From CAYZTY01 sp964444665 (GTDB taxonomy: Bacteria; Planctomycetota; Phycisphaerae; Sedimentisphaerales; CAYZTY01): a stretch of DNA of 64,000 nucleotides. A model generated the notes under the pieces. That model searched no databases, was not told the origin of the DNA, and was given only the letters and a program-made list of their open reading frames with translations. The position numbers and the translations under genes were made by a program. Within the stretch, counting starts at the first letter, position 1. Each line of letters opens with the position of its first letter. Location of the stretch: the NCBI GenBank assembly GCA_964444665.1, contig CAYUIE010000015.1, positions 1 to 64,000 of the forward strand, written 5' to 3'. Shown here piece by piece: positions 1 through 7,268 of this stretch.

Positions 1-66
1 TATATCGGCAAAAAGACCTTTATATCTGTATTTTATCTGTGACAGACTACTAGTTCTATAGAACAG

Positions 67-459
67 TTGTATTACCCGTATGTTACAAATGTGAATGATG
101 TCAAGAATAGAATTCGCTATGAGATAAAAGAAGGAGAACCATTATTGGTAGATTTGGGTGATGATGTAAAAGAAGGAGGATTCGGTAGTAACCTTGATGT
201 TGGATATCCACGAAGGTTAACTTTTTCATTTTTTGATTATGTGAAAACGGAAGAATTTCGACGTGCTTGTTTGGTAGGTTTGTTTTTTCCCTTTATCTTT
301 ACAGGAAGTCTTGGTCTTGTATGGATTGCAAAAAGGACTTCCGGTAAAGAAGCCGCTATCTCCGTTGTGGGTCTGGTTTTCAGCGCAATTCTGTTTGGAT
401 TAGTCGAAACATTTCTAGCGCTAGTTGTAATGATTTTGCATGTATTTCCACATCATTAA
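67..459 (+). CDS. Hypothetical two-TM membrane protein
   Basis: I do not recognise this 130-residue protein. The first ~65 residues are polar and soluble-looking. They are followed by two hydrophobic segments, about residues 67-88 and 95-125, with a short basic loop (K-R-T-S-G-K) between them, so it is probably a small inner-membrane protein with a cytoplasmic N-terminal part. The start is uncertain: the frame opens after a stop at 40-42, the first usable codon is TTG at 67 with no clear ribosome binding site, and GTG at 91 is an alternative. The next gene is another small membrane protein 54 bases downstream in the same direction, so the two may be cotranscribed. Confidence 0.5.
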   Translation: MYYPYVTNVNDVKNRIRYEIKEGEPLLVDLGDDVKEGGFGSNLDVGYPRRLTFSFFDYVKTEEFRRACLVGLFFPFIFTGSLGLVWIAKRTSGKEAAISVVGLVFSAILFGLVETFLALVVMILHVFPHH

Positions 460-513
460 GAAAGATAACAAAGTAAATACGTTAATTTAAAGAAATAAAC
501 AGGTATTGGAAAA

Positions 514-954
514 GTGGACTTTTTTAAGACTAGAAAGACCCGATTTAGATATTTGAGGGACCGATTGTTCCTGGTTTGTATTGGCCTGTATTTCCTTAAT
601 CGTTTTGTTATAAAGCCAATTATGATTGGTAAGACGGTTTTTTTCAGCAGTTACTTCAATAATCTTATTTGTGTTCCGTTTTTGCTTCCTGCCGTGCTAT
701 ATGTAACGAGAATTATTGGGCTTCGGGGTCATGATAAGCCGCCCGACTTCCTGGAACTCTCTTTTTACGTAACCCTGTGGTCGTTTATATTTGAATATAT
801 TGCACCATTGTATGGGAAGTACTTCAATTATCCAGTTGGAGATCCCTGGGACATTGTGTGCTATATAACTGGAACTGCAATTGCGGGATTCTTCTGGAAT
901 TTTAATATTACATGGCAAACTGAAGCAGAAAGCCAACTCGCGGAGAAATATTGA
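514..954 (+). CDS. Small multi-pass membrane protein
   Basis: A 146-residue protein opening with GTG. Four hydrophobic stretches are visible (about residues 18-35, 45-65, 80-98 and 110-130), so it is an integral membrane protein. The C-terminal part contains G-D-P-W-D-I-V-C-Y, which resembles the D-P-x-D-V-V-C-Y segment I recall in a family of small membrane proteins often labelled 'magnesium citrate secondary transporter'. That label has no functional support visible here, so no function is proposed. It follows the previous small membrane protein on the same strand. A 5S-like repeat begins about 10 bases after its stop. Confidence 0.6.
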   Translation: MDFFKTRKTRFRYLRDRLFLVCIGLYFLNRFVIKPIMIGKTVFFSSYFNNLICVPFLLPAVLYVTRIIGLRGHDKPPDFLELSFYVTLWSFIFEYIAPLYGKYFNYPVGDPWDIVCYITGTAIAGFFWNFNITWQTEAESQLAEKY

Positions 955-964
955 AGTAAATAAA

Positions 965-1056
965 CACAGAAGCTAAGCCCGTCCTGTCGATGGTAGCCAG
1001 GGAAAATTAAAAGTTAAAATGCAAAGTGCAAAATTACAGTTCAAAATTCAAAAAGT
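965..1056 (+). repeat. 5S-like dispersed repeat, copy 1
   Basis: The first ~38 bases read like the helix II/III side of bacterial 5S rRNA (A-A-C-A-C-x-G-A-A-G-C-T-A-A-G-C-C-C-G then C-G-A-T-G-G-T-A-G). They are followed by an A-rich tail. The stretch from about 969 recurs at 1817-1905 with about 11 differences over ~86 aligned bases by eye. The rest of a 5S gene is absent, so this is a fragment or a mobile repeat and not a functional rRNA gene. Confidence 0.65.
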
Positions 1057-1067
1057 TAGGGGTGAGC

Positions 1068-1113
1068 CCCGACCCGGCTTCGCCTTCGGCTATGCCGAGG
1101 CGAGCAAGTCGGG
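1068..1113. repeat. REP-like imperfect palindrome
   Basis: The outer arms CCCGAC (1068-1073) and GTCGGG (1108-1113) are complementary. The inside contains further G+C-rich complementary blocks (CTTCGCC against GGCGAG). It sits between two plus-strand genes, just after the 5S-like repeat. It could act as an RNA hairpin between transcripts or be a small repetitive extragenic palindrome. There is no T-tract, so a simple terminator is unlikely. Confidence 0.5.
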
Positions 1114-1209
1114 ATAAAATCCGGTGGTCGCCCCCGATGAATTGGGACCGGAACTCATCGTTAGCCATACGAGCAGGGACATTTAAGCAAAAGTGAACTG
1201 GAGATTTAG

Positions 1210-1710
1210 ATGATTATAAGAAAGGAAACTACATCAGACATTGAGGCAATCACGCACGTCACAATAGCTGCCTTCAAGACGCTCCCAATAAGCAATCATA
1301 CTGAGCAATTCATAATCAAGGCATTACGCGCCGCAGGCGCACTTACTTTATCGCTTGTGGCAGAAATTGACGGGCGTGTTGTCGGGCATATTGCTTTTTC
1401 CCCTGTAGTAATTTCCGACGGCACAAAAGACTGGTACGGTCTGGGTCCGGTTTCTGTATTGCCAAAGTATCAGAAGCAAGGCATTGGGAAATCGCTTATC
1501 AACGAAGGTTTGTCCTTACTGAGAGAATTAGGCGGACAAGGTTGCGCTCTTGTTGGCGATCCGAACTATTATAAGCGGTTCGGTTTCAAGAATTTCCCAG
1601 AACTAGTTCATGAGGGAGTTCCGCAAGAAGTTTTCCTTGTCTTACCATTCAACGAAAAGATTCCACAGGGCATTATTGTGTTTCATGAAGGATTCTTGGC
1701 AAATGGCTGA
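1210..1710 (+). CDS. GNAT family N-acetyltransferase (YhbS-like)
   Basis: A 166-residue single-domain GNAT protein that should transfer an acetyl group from acetyl-CoA to an amine; the substrate cannot be read from sequence. The fold is complete. It has an N-terminal I-R-x-E-T-x-x-D-I start, a central V-x-G-H-I-A-F strand, the acetyl-CoA-binding loop Q-K-Q-G-I-G-K-S-L (about residues 96-104), and the typical C-terminal Y-Y-K-R-F-G-F segment after G-D-P. The arrangement, with the L-G-P-V-S-V-L-P-K-Y-Q motif, matches the YhbS-type subgroup. ATG is preceded by GGAG at good distance. It has no partner gene in the same operon and is flanked on both sides by repeat-rich spacer. Confidence 0.9.
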   Translation: MIIRKETTSDIEAITHVTIAAFKTLPISNHTEQFIIKALRAAGALTLSLVAEIDGRVVGHIAFSPVVISDGTKDWYGLGPVSVLPKYQKQGIGKSLINEGLSLLRELGGQGCALVGDPNYYKRFGFKNFPELVHEGVPQEVFLVLPFNEKIPQGIIVFHEGFLANG

Positions 1711-1816
1711 TGAAGCGAGCTTCTTCCAATATAACGTCATCGACCATGAGCTATGTGCATAGCTATTTTTAAAGCCGCTGGCGTACTCAATATTACTGAC
1801 TAACTTTTAAAGAAAG

Positions 1817-1905
1817 AGAAGCTAAGCCCGTCCGGCCGATGATAGCCAAGGAAAGTTAGAAGTTAAAAATGTAAAGTGTAAAATTACAGTTCAGAATTTA
1901 AAATT
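1817..1905 (+). repeat. 5S-like dispersed repeat, copy 2
   Basis: It matches copy 1 along its whole length, including the A-rich tail (T-A-A-A-A-T-T-A-C-A-G-T-T-C-A). The 5S-like core reads G-A-A-G-C-T-A-A-G-C-C-C-G then G-C-C-G-A-T-G. It starts about 105 bases after the GNAT stop codon. A GTAAAATTA/TAATTTTAC inverted repeat lies at its downstream end. Confidence 0.65.
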
Positions 1906-1961
1906 TAATTTTACATAGCAAATTATTTTCTGCCACTCACGATAGGATTAAAAAAAACTGG

Positions 1962-1982
1962 ATTCCGCATCAAGTGCGGAAT
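1962..1982. repeat. Perfect stem-loop (REP-like)
   Basis: ATTCCGCA (1962-1969) and TGCGGAAT (1975-1982) are perfect inverted repeats around a 5-base loop. The layout is like the short extragenic palindromes common in many bacterial chromosomes. No T-tract follows. Confidence 0.55.
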
Positions 1983-1989
1983 GACAAAT

Positions 1990-2066
1990 TACTTGCGAAA
2001 AATCCCGCGCTAAAAATTTTAGTCATCAAGCCTTGTATCCGAAAAAAGCTCCGCGTTAAAAATATC
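1990..2066 (+). repeat. Paired short repeat, locus 1
   Basis: Two related ~35-base units lie in tandem. The first reads A-C-T-T-G-C-G-A-A-A-A-A-T with CGCGCTAAAAAT. The second reads G-C-C-T-T-G-T-A-T-C-C-G with AAAAAGCTCCGCGTTAAAAAT. Both units recur at 3346-3425, there in the opposite order. Confidence 0.6.
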
Positions 2067-2394
2067 ATAGTAACTAAGATTTATTTTGGTTTATTTTTCC
2101 GCGCTCAAAAAAGTCGTGATAGTCTCGTTGCTGCCGGAGGCCGCGATGAGGAAACAAATAGTATAACGCAGTCCCGATAAATCGGGGCGCAGTTAATAAT
2201 TGATTTCCGAACCGCAGGCAGCAGCGAGTCAATTTACGATTCAAGAATTGCCCCTGCTGCGAGTGGCAGAGCTAAACATTTTGTACGACATGCACATGCA
2301 ATAGTGCGTATTGCGTATGGATTTATATAGACCGAGTTGTTAAGAAAACATCAACCTTAGTCTTTTATCAAATCTTATTGTTTAGACAAGGTTT

Positions 2395-3006
2395 TTACCT
2401 ACGGGGTCTACTTCTATAGTGTGCCCTCACGTAAGTACCATCTTTGCGATAGTATCCATGAACATATACGGTTTTAGGTCTGCCAGTATTTTGACTTATT
2501 TCACCGTAGTAACTACCATTTTCCGCTATCATGGAGTCGCTGTATGCTTGTTGCCTCAGCTGATGATATTGCTTGATCATTTGTGAGGAATAATCATGTT
2601 GATAATTGGGATATTGCGGTGGTGAAAAATAGTAGTCAGATTTATTCGGTGTTTTGCCTTGCGATAAGGCAGCAACCCATATCTGATTGTCTTTCTCTAA
2701 TTCGATTCTATCTGGCCAAACCTTTTTAATGGTAAAACCATTTACTGAAGTGTTCTCAAAGACTAGCTGATCATCAAGCATTATCAGAGAGTTACCTTTT
2801 GGCGTGTAGGCAATTGCGTTTAAAATCCCGGGATATTGCAAAGTTATGGATTCAATATTTGCTCGATTACAATTCACCCTACTATGGAATTTGTAGGCGC
2901 AGAAGCACAGCAGAGGAAGCAGCAATAACGCAGCCTTCAAAAACGATCGGTTTTTACTTTCATTAATGTTCTTCATCATTTTTTTCAAATGGGAACCAAG
3001 TTGCAT
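2395..3006 (-). CDS. Hypothetical membrane-anchored protein
   Basis: 203 residues from the first ATG. Later in-frame ATGs at codons 10 and 11 are equally possible starts because no strong ribosome binding site is seen. A single hydrophobic segment (about residues 22-38) after a basic N-terminus suggests a signal anchor, with the rest outside the cytoplasm. The middle has a short all-beta-looking stretch (N-S-L-I-M-L-D-D-Q-L-V-F then G-F-T-I-K-K-V-W-P-D) reminiscent of type II secretion GspB/C-like periplasmic modules, but this is weak. The C-terminus is rich in Tyr, Arg and His (V-H-G-Y-Y-R-K-D-G-T-Y-V-R-A-H-Y-R-S), a pattern seen at the ends of many small exported proteins. Function unknown. 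Confidence 0.65.
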   Translation of the reverse strand: MQLGSHLKKMMKNINESKNRSFLKAALLLLPLLCFCAYKFHSRVNCNRANIESITLQYPGILNAIAYTPKGNSLIMLDDQLVFENTSVNGFTIKKVWPDRIELEKDNQIWVAALSQGKTPNKSDYYFSPPQYPNYQHDYSSQMIKQYHQLRQQAYSDSMIAENGSYYGEISQNTGRPKTVYVHGYYRKDGTYVRAHYRSRPRR

Positions 3007-3222
3007 ATTCCATTACGCATTGAACCTTGGTGTTCAAAGGTTGGGTACTATTTCAGAAGATTTTATCCTCACCTCTTATAGGACCATTATCAACTAATGA
3101 GCCTTCTCTAAAAAGTATACAAAACAAATCCTCAAAGTGTGAAAGAGATGCAAGCTTTGTTTTCTTGAATTGTGGGGAAAATTCTTGGAGTGATGCTCGA
3201 ATGCATTTTTAAGCAGTTACAC

Positions 3223-3253
3223 AAGGGCTAAGTCCATTAAGCCGATGGCAGTT
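3223..3253 (+). repeat. 5S-like repeat, degenerate copy
   Basis: G-G-C-T-A-A-G-T-C-C followed after a short gap by G-C-C-G-A-T-G-G-C-A-G keeps the two conserved blocks of the 5S-like repeat with several substitutions. The A-rich tail is not present. The assignment is tentative. Confidence 0.35.
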
Positions 3254-3345
3254 TTTAGCGGTTTCTTTTTCCGGCTACTGCGTTAACGGCTGAGACAGAA
3301 ATGCTCGCAGTATCGAAATACAACTCCGCTTTCTGCTCAGCCTAA

Positions 3346-3425
3346 GCCTTGTATTCGAAAAAAGCTCCGCGCTAAAAATCACTTTTTAGACGCCTTGTAC
3401 TTGCGAAAAATATGGCGCTAAAGTT
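3346..3425 (+). repeat. Paired short repeat, locus 2
   Basis: It contains the same two units as locus 1 (1990-2066) in swapped order. First comes the CTTGTATTCGAAAAAAGCTC type with CGCGCTAAAAAT, then the ACTTGCGAAAAATAT type with GCGCTAAA. Spacing between the units is about the same. Confidence 0.6.
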
Positions 3426-3557
3426 CCGATTGATTATTTGAGTTTGAAGATCCCTTAGGGATGACAAAAAAAGATTGCGTTGCCCACAGGGCAAACTGAC
3501 GAGGGCAGCGAAGTTTTTGTATTGCTTGAAGCGTATTGCGGATGTGAAACAAATTTA

Positions 3558-3597
3558 TAAAGGCCGGTTCTATAATAAAGGGCTCGGCCTTTTCTTT
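3558..3597. terminator. Bidirectional hairpin terminator
   Basis: AAGGCCG (3560-3566) pairs with CGGCCTT (3585-3591). The plus side is followed by TTTCTTTTT. On the minus strand it lies just beyond the TerB-like gene stop and is A/T-rich downstream, so it most likely ends that operon. Confidence 0.6.
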
Positions 3598-3610
3598 TTG
3601 CGCGTCAGGG

Positions 3611-4063
3611 TTACTCTTTAGACATAAACACATTCAGTTCTGTGGCAATGTGTTGTCTGGGCATATTTTGTTTTGTCAGCCTTATAATATCTGCAACCAT
3701 TTTGGGAATAATTGTGGGCTTGAATCCGAGTTTGACAGCAGCTTTTTCACAAATAACAGCTTCTCTTTTGTCAATATAGCCGTCGACCATCATCATTGAA
3801 ACCATATCCAGGAGATACTTAATCTTTTCGTTAAAATCGGTAGGAGGTGAAGATTTTATAGAATCAGGATTTTTCATAACCTGGTCCACAATTTCCTCCA
3901 GTTGGATGTCATTAAGGCCGATTCTCTGCGCTATTTGTTTTAGAAGCTTTTCCTCATTCGGCTCGATTTTTGCGTCAGCAAGGATTATTTGGACGAGGTC
4001 AGATATTTTGGATTTAATCTCGTCACCTGTCTTGCTCTTAATGAAGTCGTCGAAAAGTCCCAT
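3611..4063 (-). CDS. TerB-like (tellurite resistance B family) protein
   Basis: A 150-residue all-helical protein. The N-terminal half reads like a TerB core helix pair (L-V-Q-I-I-L-A-D-A-K-I-E-P-N-E-E-K-L-L). A second D-G-x-I-D-x-R-E turn (M-M-V-D-G-Y-I-D-K-R-E-A-V-I) repeats the acidic D-x-x-I-x-x-x-E pattern typical of the family's metal-binding helices. TerB-like modules are known as calcium or phospholipid-linked sensors; tellurite resistance itself is not implied. It is the second gene of a minus-strand operon, 17 bases after the M48 protease that carries a related C-terminal module. A strong GGAGG-type ribosome binding site precedes the ATG. The physical link suggests the two proteins act together. 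Confidence 0.8.
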   Translation of the reverse strand: MGLFDDFIKSKTGDEIKSKISDLVQIILADAKIEPNEEKLLKQIAQRIGLNDIQLEEIVDQVMKNPDSIKSSPPTDFNEKIKYLLDMVSMMMVDGYIDKREAVICEKAAVKLGFKPTIIPKMVADIIRLTKQNMPRQHIATELNVFMSKE

Positions 4064-4080
4064 TCTAATGCCTCCTTTAA

Positions 4081-5343
4081 CTATTTTAGACCCATTTGAT
4101 AAATTATAATAGCAAGTTCCTGTTTGGTAAATCCAAAGTTTTTAGAAAAGTTGTATATTGTCAGCAACTCTGATTCTCTAACGAGGCCGTCGGAAGCTGC
4201 GACAGTAATCATATGCCGGATAATTTTCAGGATATCGGTTTTTACATACTTCTGTTCTCTTATCTTGGAAACAGCCTTATCAATTAATTCATTTACCATC
4301 TGAACGGGACCTTTTTTCCCCAGCTCCTTAATTGAATCCGCGAGATTTTGCCTTGCAGAAGGGACGATAGAATTTATTGCGAGCATTTCCTTTTGGTCGA
4401 TATGTCCATCCGCTAATGCGACGGCAATGGATAAATCAAGCAATACCTCATCCTGTTTGAATTTTTGTTCGGTTATTATTTCAGGATAGATATTCCTTAC
4501 GACATCGTCGACAAGCTCGGTCATTTTACGTTTATACTCCTGCAGGTCGTGTTGGGTGGTATCGGCACCGTAGTATTTTATAATTTCGAGTTTACTCAAA
4601 GCGTCAATAACCTTTAATCTCAAAGGTGTCAGAGGATGTGTGGTCAGTGAAGTATCGAACAAAGCCTGAGATATATCGTCATACTGCTTCAACAGCAGTT
4701 GGATTAGATCTTCCCTGTTTTTGTCAATTATTTTTTGACCAAGTCCTGAAGTAAACTTTAACATCGCATAACTGAAGGACGTTTGGTTACAATTACAGGA
4801 GAGGAATCCGAGTATATCGCAGGAAATTTCGGCACACGTTTTCCATTTTAAGAGGTTAACTTTGATATCCTGTACATCTGCCAATGGCAAATTCGCCTGT
4901 AAGATAAGCTGTGTTGGGATGTGAAAATGGCCAAAAAGCAAGTGGCCCAGCTCGTGTCCGAGGATTGACATCTGTTCATCCATTCCGAGGTCGTTGAGGA
5001 AATGCTGACTTACAATAATAGTCAACTGGTCACATTTTTCTTCAAAAGAAGTGTATCTTGGAATACAAAGCGCGTTTGGTACCGGAAAGTGGTAAACGAA
5101 CAGATTTATCTTAAAGTTAGTGTTCAGATTCTGGTTTAATCGTTCAATCAAATTGTTAACGAGAGGCAGTCTATCGATTTTTATTGCCTGACTGAGATGT
5201 TTGAAAAAGTCTTTTTCCTGGATTTGTACTTTTTTAGAGAAGTCTTTGTTTTTGTCCAAAAGGAACTGTAGTCTTGGTTTTATTTTATTATAGTATTGAA
5301 TTTCACGAGAATATTGTATGTGTTGATAAGTTATTTTAGCCAT
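4081..5343 (-). CDS. M48-type metalloprotease with C-terminal TerB-like region
   Basis: 420 residues. Residues ~1-250 are an M48-like zinc peptidase. The H-E-L-G-H motif at about 130-134 gives two zinc ligands and the catalytic Glu, and A-E-I-S-C-D at about 171-176 supplies the third ligand in the E-x-x-x-D form usual for M48. No transmembrane segments or signal peptide are visible, so it should be cytoplasmic, unlike HtpX. Residues ~290-420 repeat the TerB-like pattern twice (A-V-A-L-A-D-G-H-I-D-Q-K-E and V-A-A-S-D-G-L-V-R-E-S-E). The downstream gene encodes a free TerB-like protein. A protease fused to and paired with TerB modules suggests a membrane-stress or regulatory protease, but substrate and trigger are unknown. 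Confidence 0.85.
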   Translation of the reverse strand: MAKITYQHIQYSREIQYYNKIKPRLQFLLDKNKDFSKKVQIQEKDFFKHLSQAIKIDRLPLVNNLIERLNQNLNTNFKINLFVYHFPVPNALCIPRYTSFEEKCDQLTIIVSQHFLNDLGMDEQMSILGHELGHLLFGHFHIPTQLILQANLPLADVQDIKVNLLKWKTCAEISCDILGFLSCNCNQTSFSYAMLKFTSGLGQKIIDKNREDLIQLLLKQYDDISQALFDTSLTTHPLTPLRLKVIDALSKLEIIKYYGADTTQHDLQEYKRKMTELVDDVVRNIYPEIITEQKFKQDEVLLDLSIAVALADGHIDQKEMLAINSIVPSARQNLADSIKELGKKGPVQMVNELIDKAVSKIREQKYVKTDILKIIRHMITVAASDGLVRESELLTIYNFSKNFGFTKQELAIIIYQMGLK

Positions 5344-5651
5344 ATAGCCTGTCTTAACTCAAGAAAGCCGGGAAACTTGATGAAAAAACATTATATCTTT
5401 TAAGACTATATGCTGCAAGTTCTTTCTCCTGAATTAATAATAGCTTGAATCCAATGATAGTCAAACGTGTCTAACAAAATTAGTAGCAATTGTTTTTGCG
5501 TTATTAGTACTTTTTTAAATAGAATTTTTTATGGTTCTTCAGTCTTTTGTCTGTTTAACACTTGTTCAACAGATAGCAAATCCCAGGATAACAAGATAAT
5601 TATTATCTCGATAGGGCTTATGTAGTGTGAAGTGGAATATAGATTCGGAAA
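5344..5651. other. A/T-rich intergenic region
   Basis: No gene is seen. It separates two minus-strand genes and should contain the promoter of the M48/TerB operon, but I could not pick one convincingly. The AAGCTTGAG/CTCAAGCTT inverted repeat just right of 5651 lies over the 3' end of the TPR gene. Confidence 0.5.
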
Positions 5652-6824
5652 CTAAAGCTTGAGAAGCTCAAGCTTTTTATTTACTTCTGCAGCGTCGCCA
5701 TACAGATTTAATCTTCGGTAGTTATAGGCGGATTGTCGATAATATGCTACAGCCTCTTGCTTGTTTTTCTGGGCAAGTTTTAAGTCGCCTAAATAATCCC
5801 TTGTTTGAGCAAGTCTGTATCTTGCGTCGGTCTCATTCAAGAGAAATTCGGCCTGTTTGAGAGCAGCTTCCGCTTTGTTATATGCTTTGCGGAGATAGTA
5901 AACTCGTCCCAGTTCCATCTGCGCGATCCCGACACCTTCAGTTGAAGCGGATTTAGTGTAGTAGAACACCGCCTTTTCCAGGACATTAGTAGCTGAGTAG
6001 TAGTTCTTTGTCTTTTTATGAACCAGGCCCAAGTTGAAGTTGCAGTTCCCTTTGCCGTGCCAGTTATTGGTGTTCTCATAGTGTTTCATAGCCAGTTTGT
6101 AGTATTCGAGGGCTTTTTTGATATTCTCCTGGGCCGAGGCGACGTTCCCGAGCAGCTTATAACAATCAGCAAGGCCTTTTTCATTTTGTTGGTTTTTATA
6201 AATATCGATTGCACGATTAGCGGCTTTTAAGGCTTTGTCGGATTGTGAGGTTCGGTAGTAGACTTCGCCGACATCAAAGAGTGTTTGGGCCAGCAAGAGC
6301 GCATCATTACTGTCTTCGGCAAGGACGAGTAACTCATTGTAGGCAGTCAGACTCTTATCGAAATTTCCAAAGCGATATGTAGCATTTCCAAGGTAATTAA
6401 GGGAGGCTTTCAAAATAATTGGATTTTCTTCTTTCCTGGCAGCATCGACAGTCTTGTCGAGGTGTTTTATGACCTTTTGTATTTGCTGTTTTGCGTCATA
6501 GACCTGAGCAAGGGCAAGCAGGATATGTGATTTATTGAAATCGTTTTGTTCGGCGGTCTTAAGAGCAAGGGTATAGTAACTTTCGGCAGTTTGGATGTTA
6601 TTGAACTCGAATAGATGAATTAAACCCAAAAGTGTGGAATATCCTGCAGTCTCTGTGGAAGGCATTTCATTCAGTTGTTTGAAAGCCATCTCGTAGGGCA
6701 TTTCAGCGAGCTTCTGCAGCATTTTCTCATCAGGTTCGAATGAAGAAGGCAAGTTGGTTGATGCGCTATCGGCACAAAAGATAAGTAACAAAAAAGCTAC
6801 TATTAAGGTCATTATTCTATTCAT
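5652..6824 (-). CDS. Exported tetratricopeptide-repeat protein
   Basis: 390 residues. Residues 1-21 form a signal peptide (basic start, hydrophobic core A-F-L-L-L-I-F, small residues before cleavage). The rest is a run of about eight to nine TPR units. Examples are A-x-x-Y-x-x-A-L-x-x-A-E at ~80-95, G-x-A-D-C-Y-K-L-L-G-N-V-A ~215-230 with K-A-L-E-Y-Y-K-L-A, and the C-terminal A-x-A-Y-Y-R-Q-S-A-Y-N-Y. TPRs form a superhelical scaffold for protein binding, so a periplasmic interaction role is likely. No enzymatic domain is present. AAGGAAG precedes the start. It stands alone, with ~300 bases before the next minus-strand gene. Confidence 0.85.
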   Translation of the reverse strand: MNRIMTLIVAFLLLIFCADSASTNLPSSFEPDEKMLQKLAEMPYEMAFKQLNEMPSTETAGYSTLLGLIHLFEFNNIQTAESYYTLALKTAEQNDFNKSHILLALAQVYDAKQQIQKVIKHLDKTVDAARKEENPIILKASLNYLGNATYRFGNFDKSLTAYNELLVLAEDSNDALLLAQTLFDVGEVYYRTSQSDKALKAANRAIDIYKNQQNEKGLADCYKLLGNVASAQENIKKALEYYKLAMKHYENTNNWHGKGNCNFNLGLVHKKTKNYYSATNVLEKAVFYYTKSASTEGVGIAQMELGRVYYLRKAYNKAEAALKQAEFLLNETDARYRLAQTRDYLGDLKLAQKNKQEAVAYYRQSAYNYRRLNLYGDAAEVNKKLELLKL

Positions 6825-7268
6825 AACGTCTTCCTTGCGGGTGTTTATGCAATAGAGGTTTTGTACAGGATTATCATCGGTTCAATTCAATCTGTTATTG
6901 ACGGCAAAACCTTTTAAAGTGTGTGGAGAGCAGCTTTGTGCCTGCCTTTGGGATTTGGCATTTTCAAAGGATGCAGTATTTATGATTAGTGTTATATTTA
7001 TGGGACTAGTTATAACACGCATTTGGTTTACAAGCTAAGCCTGTGCGGCCGATGGTAGCCAAGCAATTGATGAATGATTCCCTCGACTAAGCTCGGGACA
7101 GGCAGGGCAGGCAAGGGGCACCATAGGCGTCAACGGCATACCTGTCTCCATCAAAATTATGTCGGGAAAGCAATAGAGAAAATGAAACAAAAAGCGGAAA
7201 ATTGGGATATAATAGTGGAGTCGGTGTTTGTTTAGATGGCAGGAGAGTAAGTTTTTAGAAGAATTGAC
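6825..7268. other. Intergenic region with one 5S-like repeat
   Basis: No coding signal. It separates divergent genes, so promoters for both the TPR protein and the esterase should lie here. It holds a 5S-like core at 7031-7064 and a following stretch rich in GGGACAGGCAGGGCAGGCAA-like sequence. Confidence 0.5.
7031..7064 (+). repeat. 5S-like dispersed repeat, copy 3
   Basis: C-A-A-G-C-T-A-A-G-C-C-T-G-T followed by G-C-G-G-C-C-G-A-T-G-G-T-A-G-C-C-A-A-G is nearly the same as the cores of copies 1 and 2. The A-rich tail of those copies is not conserved here. Confidence 0.6.

Larger units (their letters stand above)
1711..2394. other. Repeat-rich spacer, no gene
   Basis: No coding region is supported. 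The spacer holds the second 5S-like repeat, a perfect 8-bp stem hairpin at 1962-1982, one pair of the short CGCG-containing repeats (1990-2066) and a CCCGAT/ATCGGG hairpin (2173-2186). The 68-residue open frame at 1974-2180 is built mostly from these repeats. Confidence 0.7.
3007..3610. other. Repeat-rich spacer, no gene
   Basis: No supported gene. It contains a degenerate 5S-like piece at 3223-3253, the second paired short repeat at 3346-3425, and a bidirectional hairpin at 3560-3591. The two short open frames here (3027-3212 plus, 3418-3633 minus) lack family resemblance and overlap repeats. Confidence 0.65.

Noticed and set aside
965..1056. Functional 5S rRNA gene
   Set aside because: Only about 35 bases resemble 5S; the 5' and 3' helix I strands and the rest are missing.
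67..1905. Integron gene-cassette array (small same-direction genes with repeats between them)
   Set aside because: The repeats do not show the RYYYAAC / GTTRRRY boxes and long imperfect palindrome of attC sites, and no integrase gene is seen.
1974..2180. 68-residue open frame
   Set aside because: It is built over a hairpin and the paired short repeats, has no ribosome binding site and no family resemblance.
3418..3633. 71-residue minus-strand open frame
   Set aside because: It overlaps the repeat locus, a terminator hairpin and the end of the TerB-like gene.
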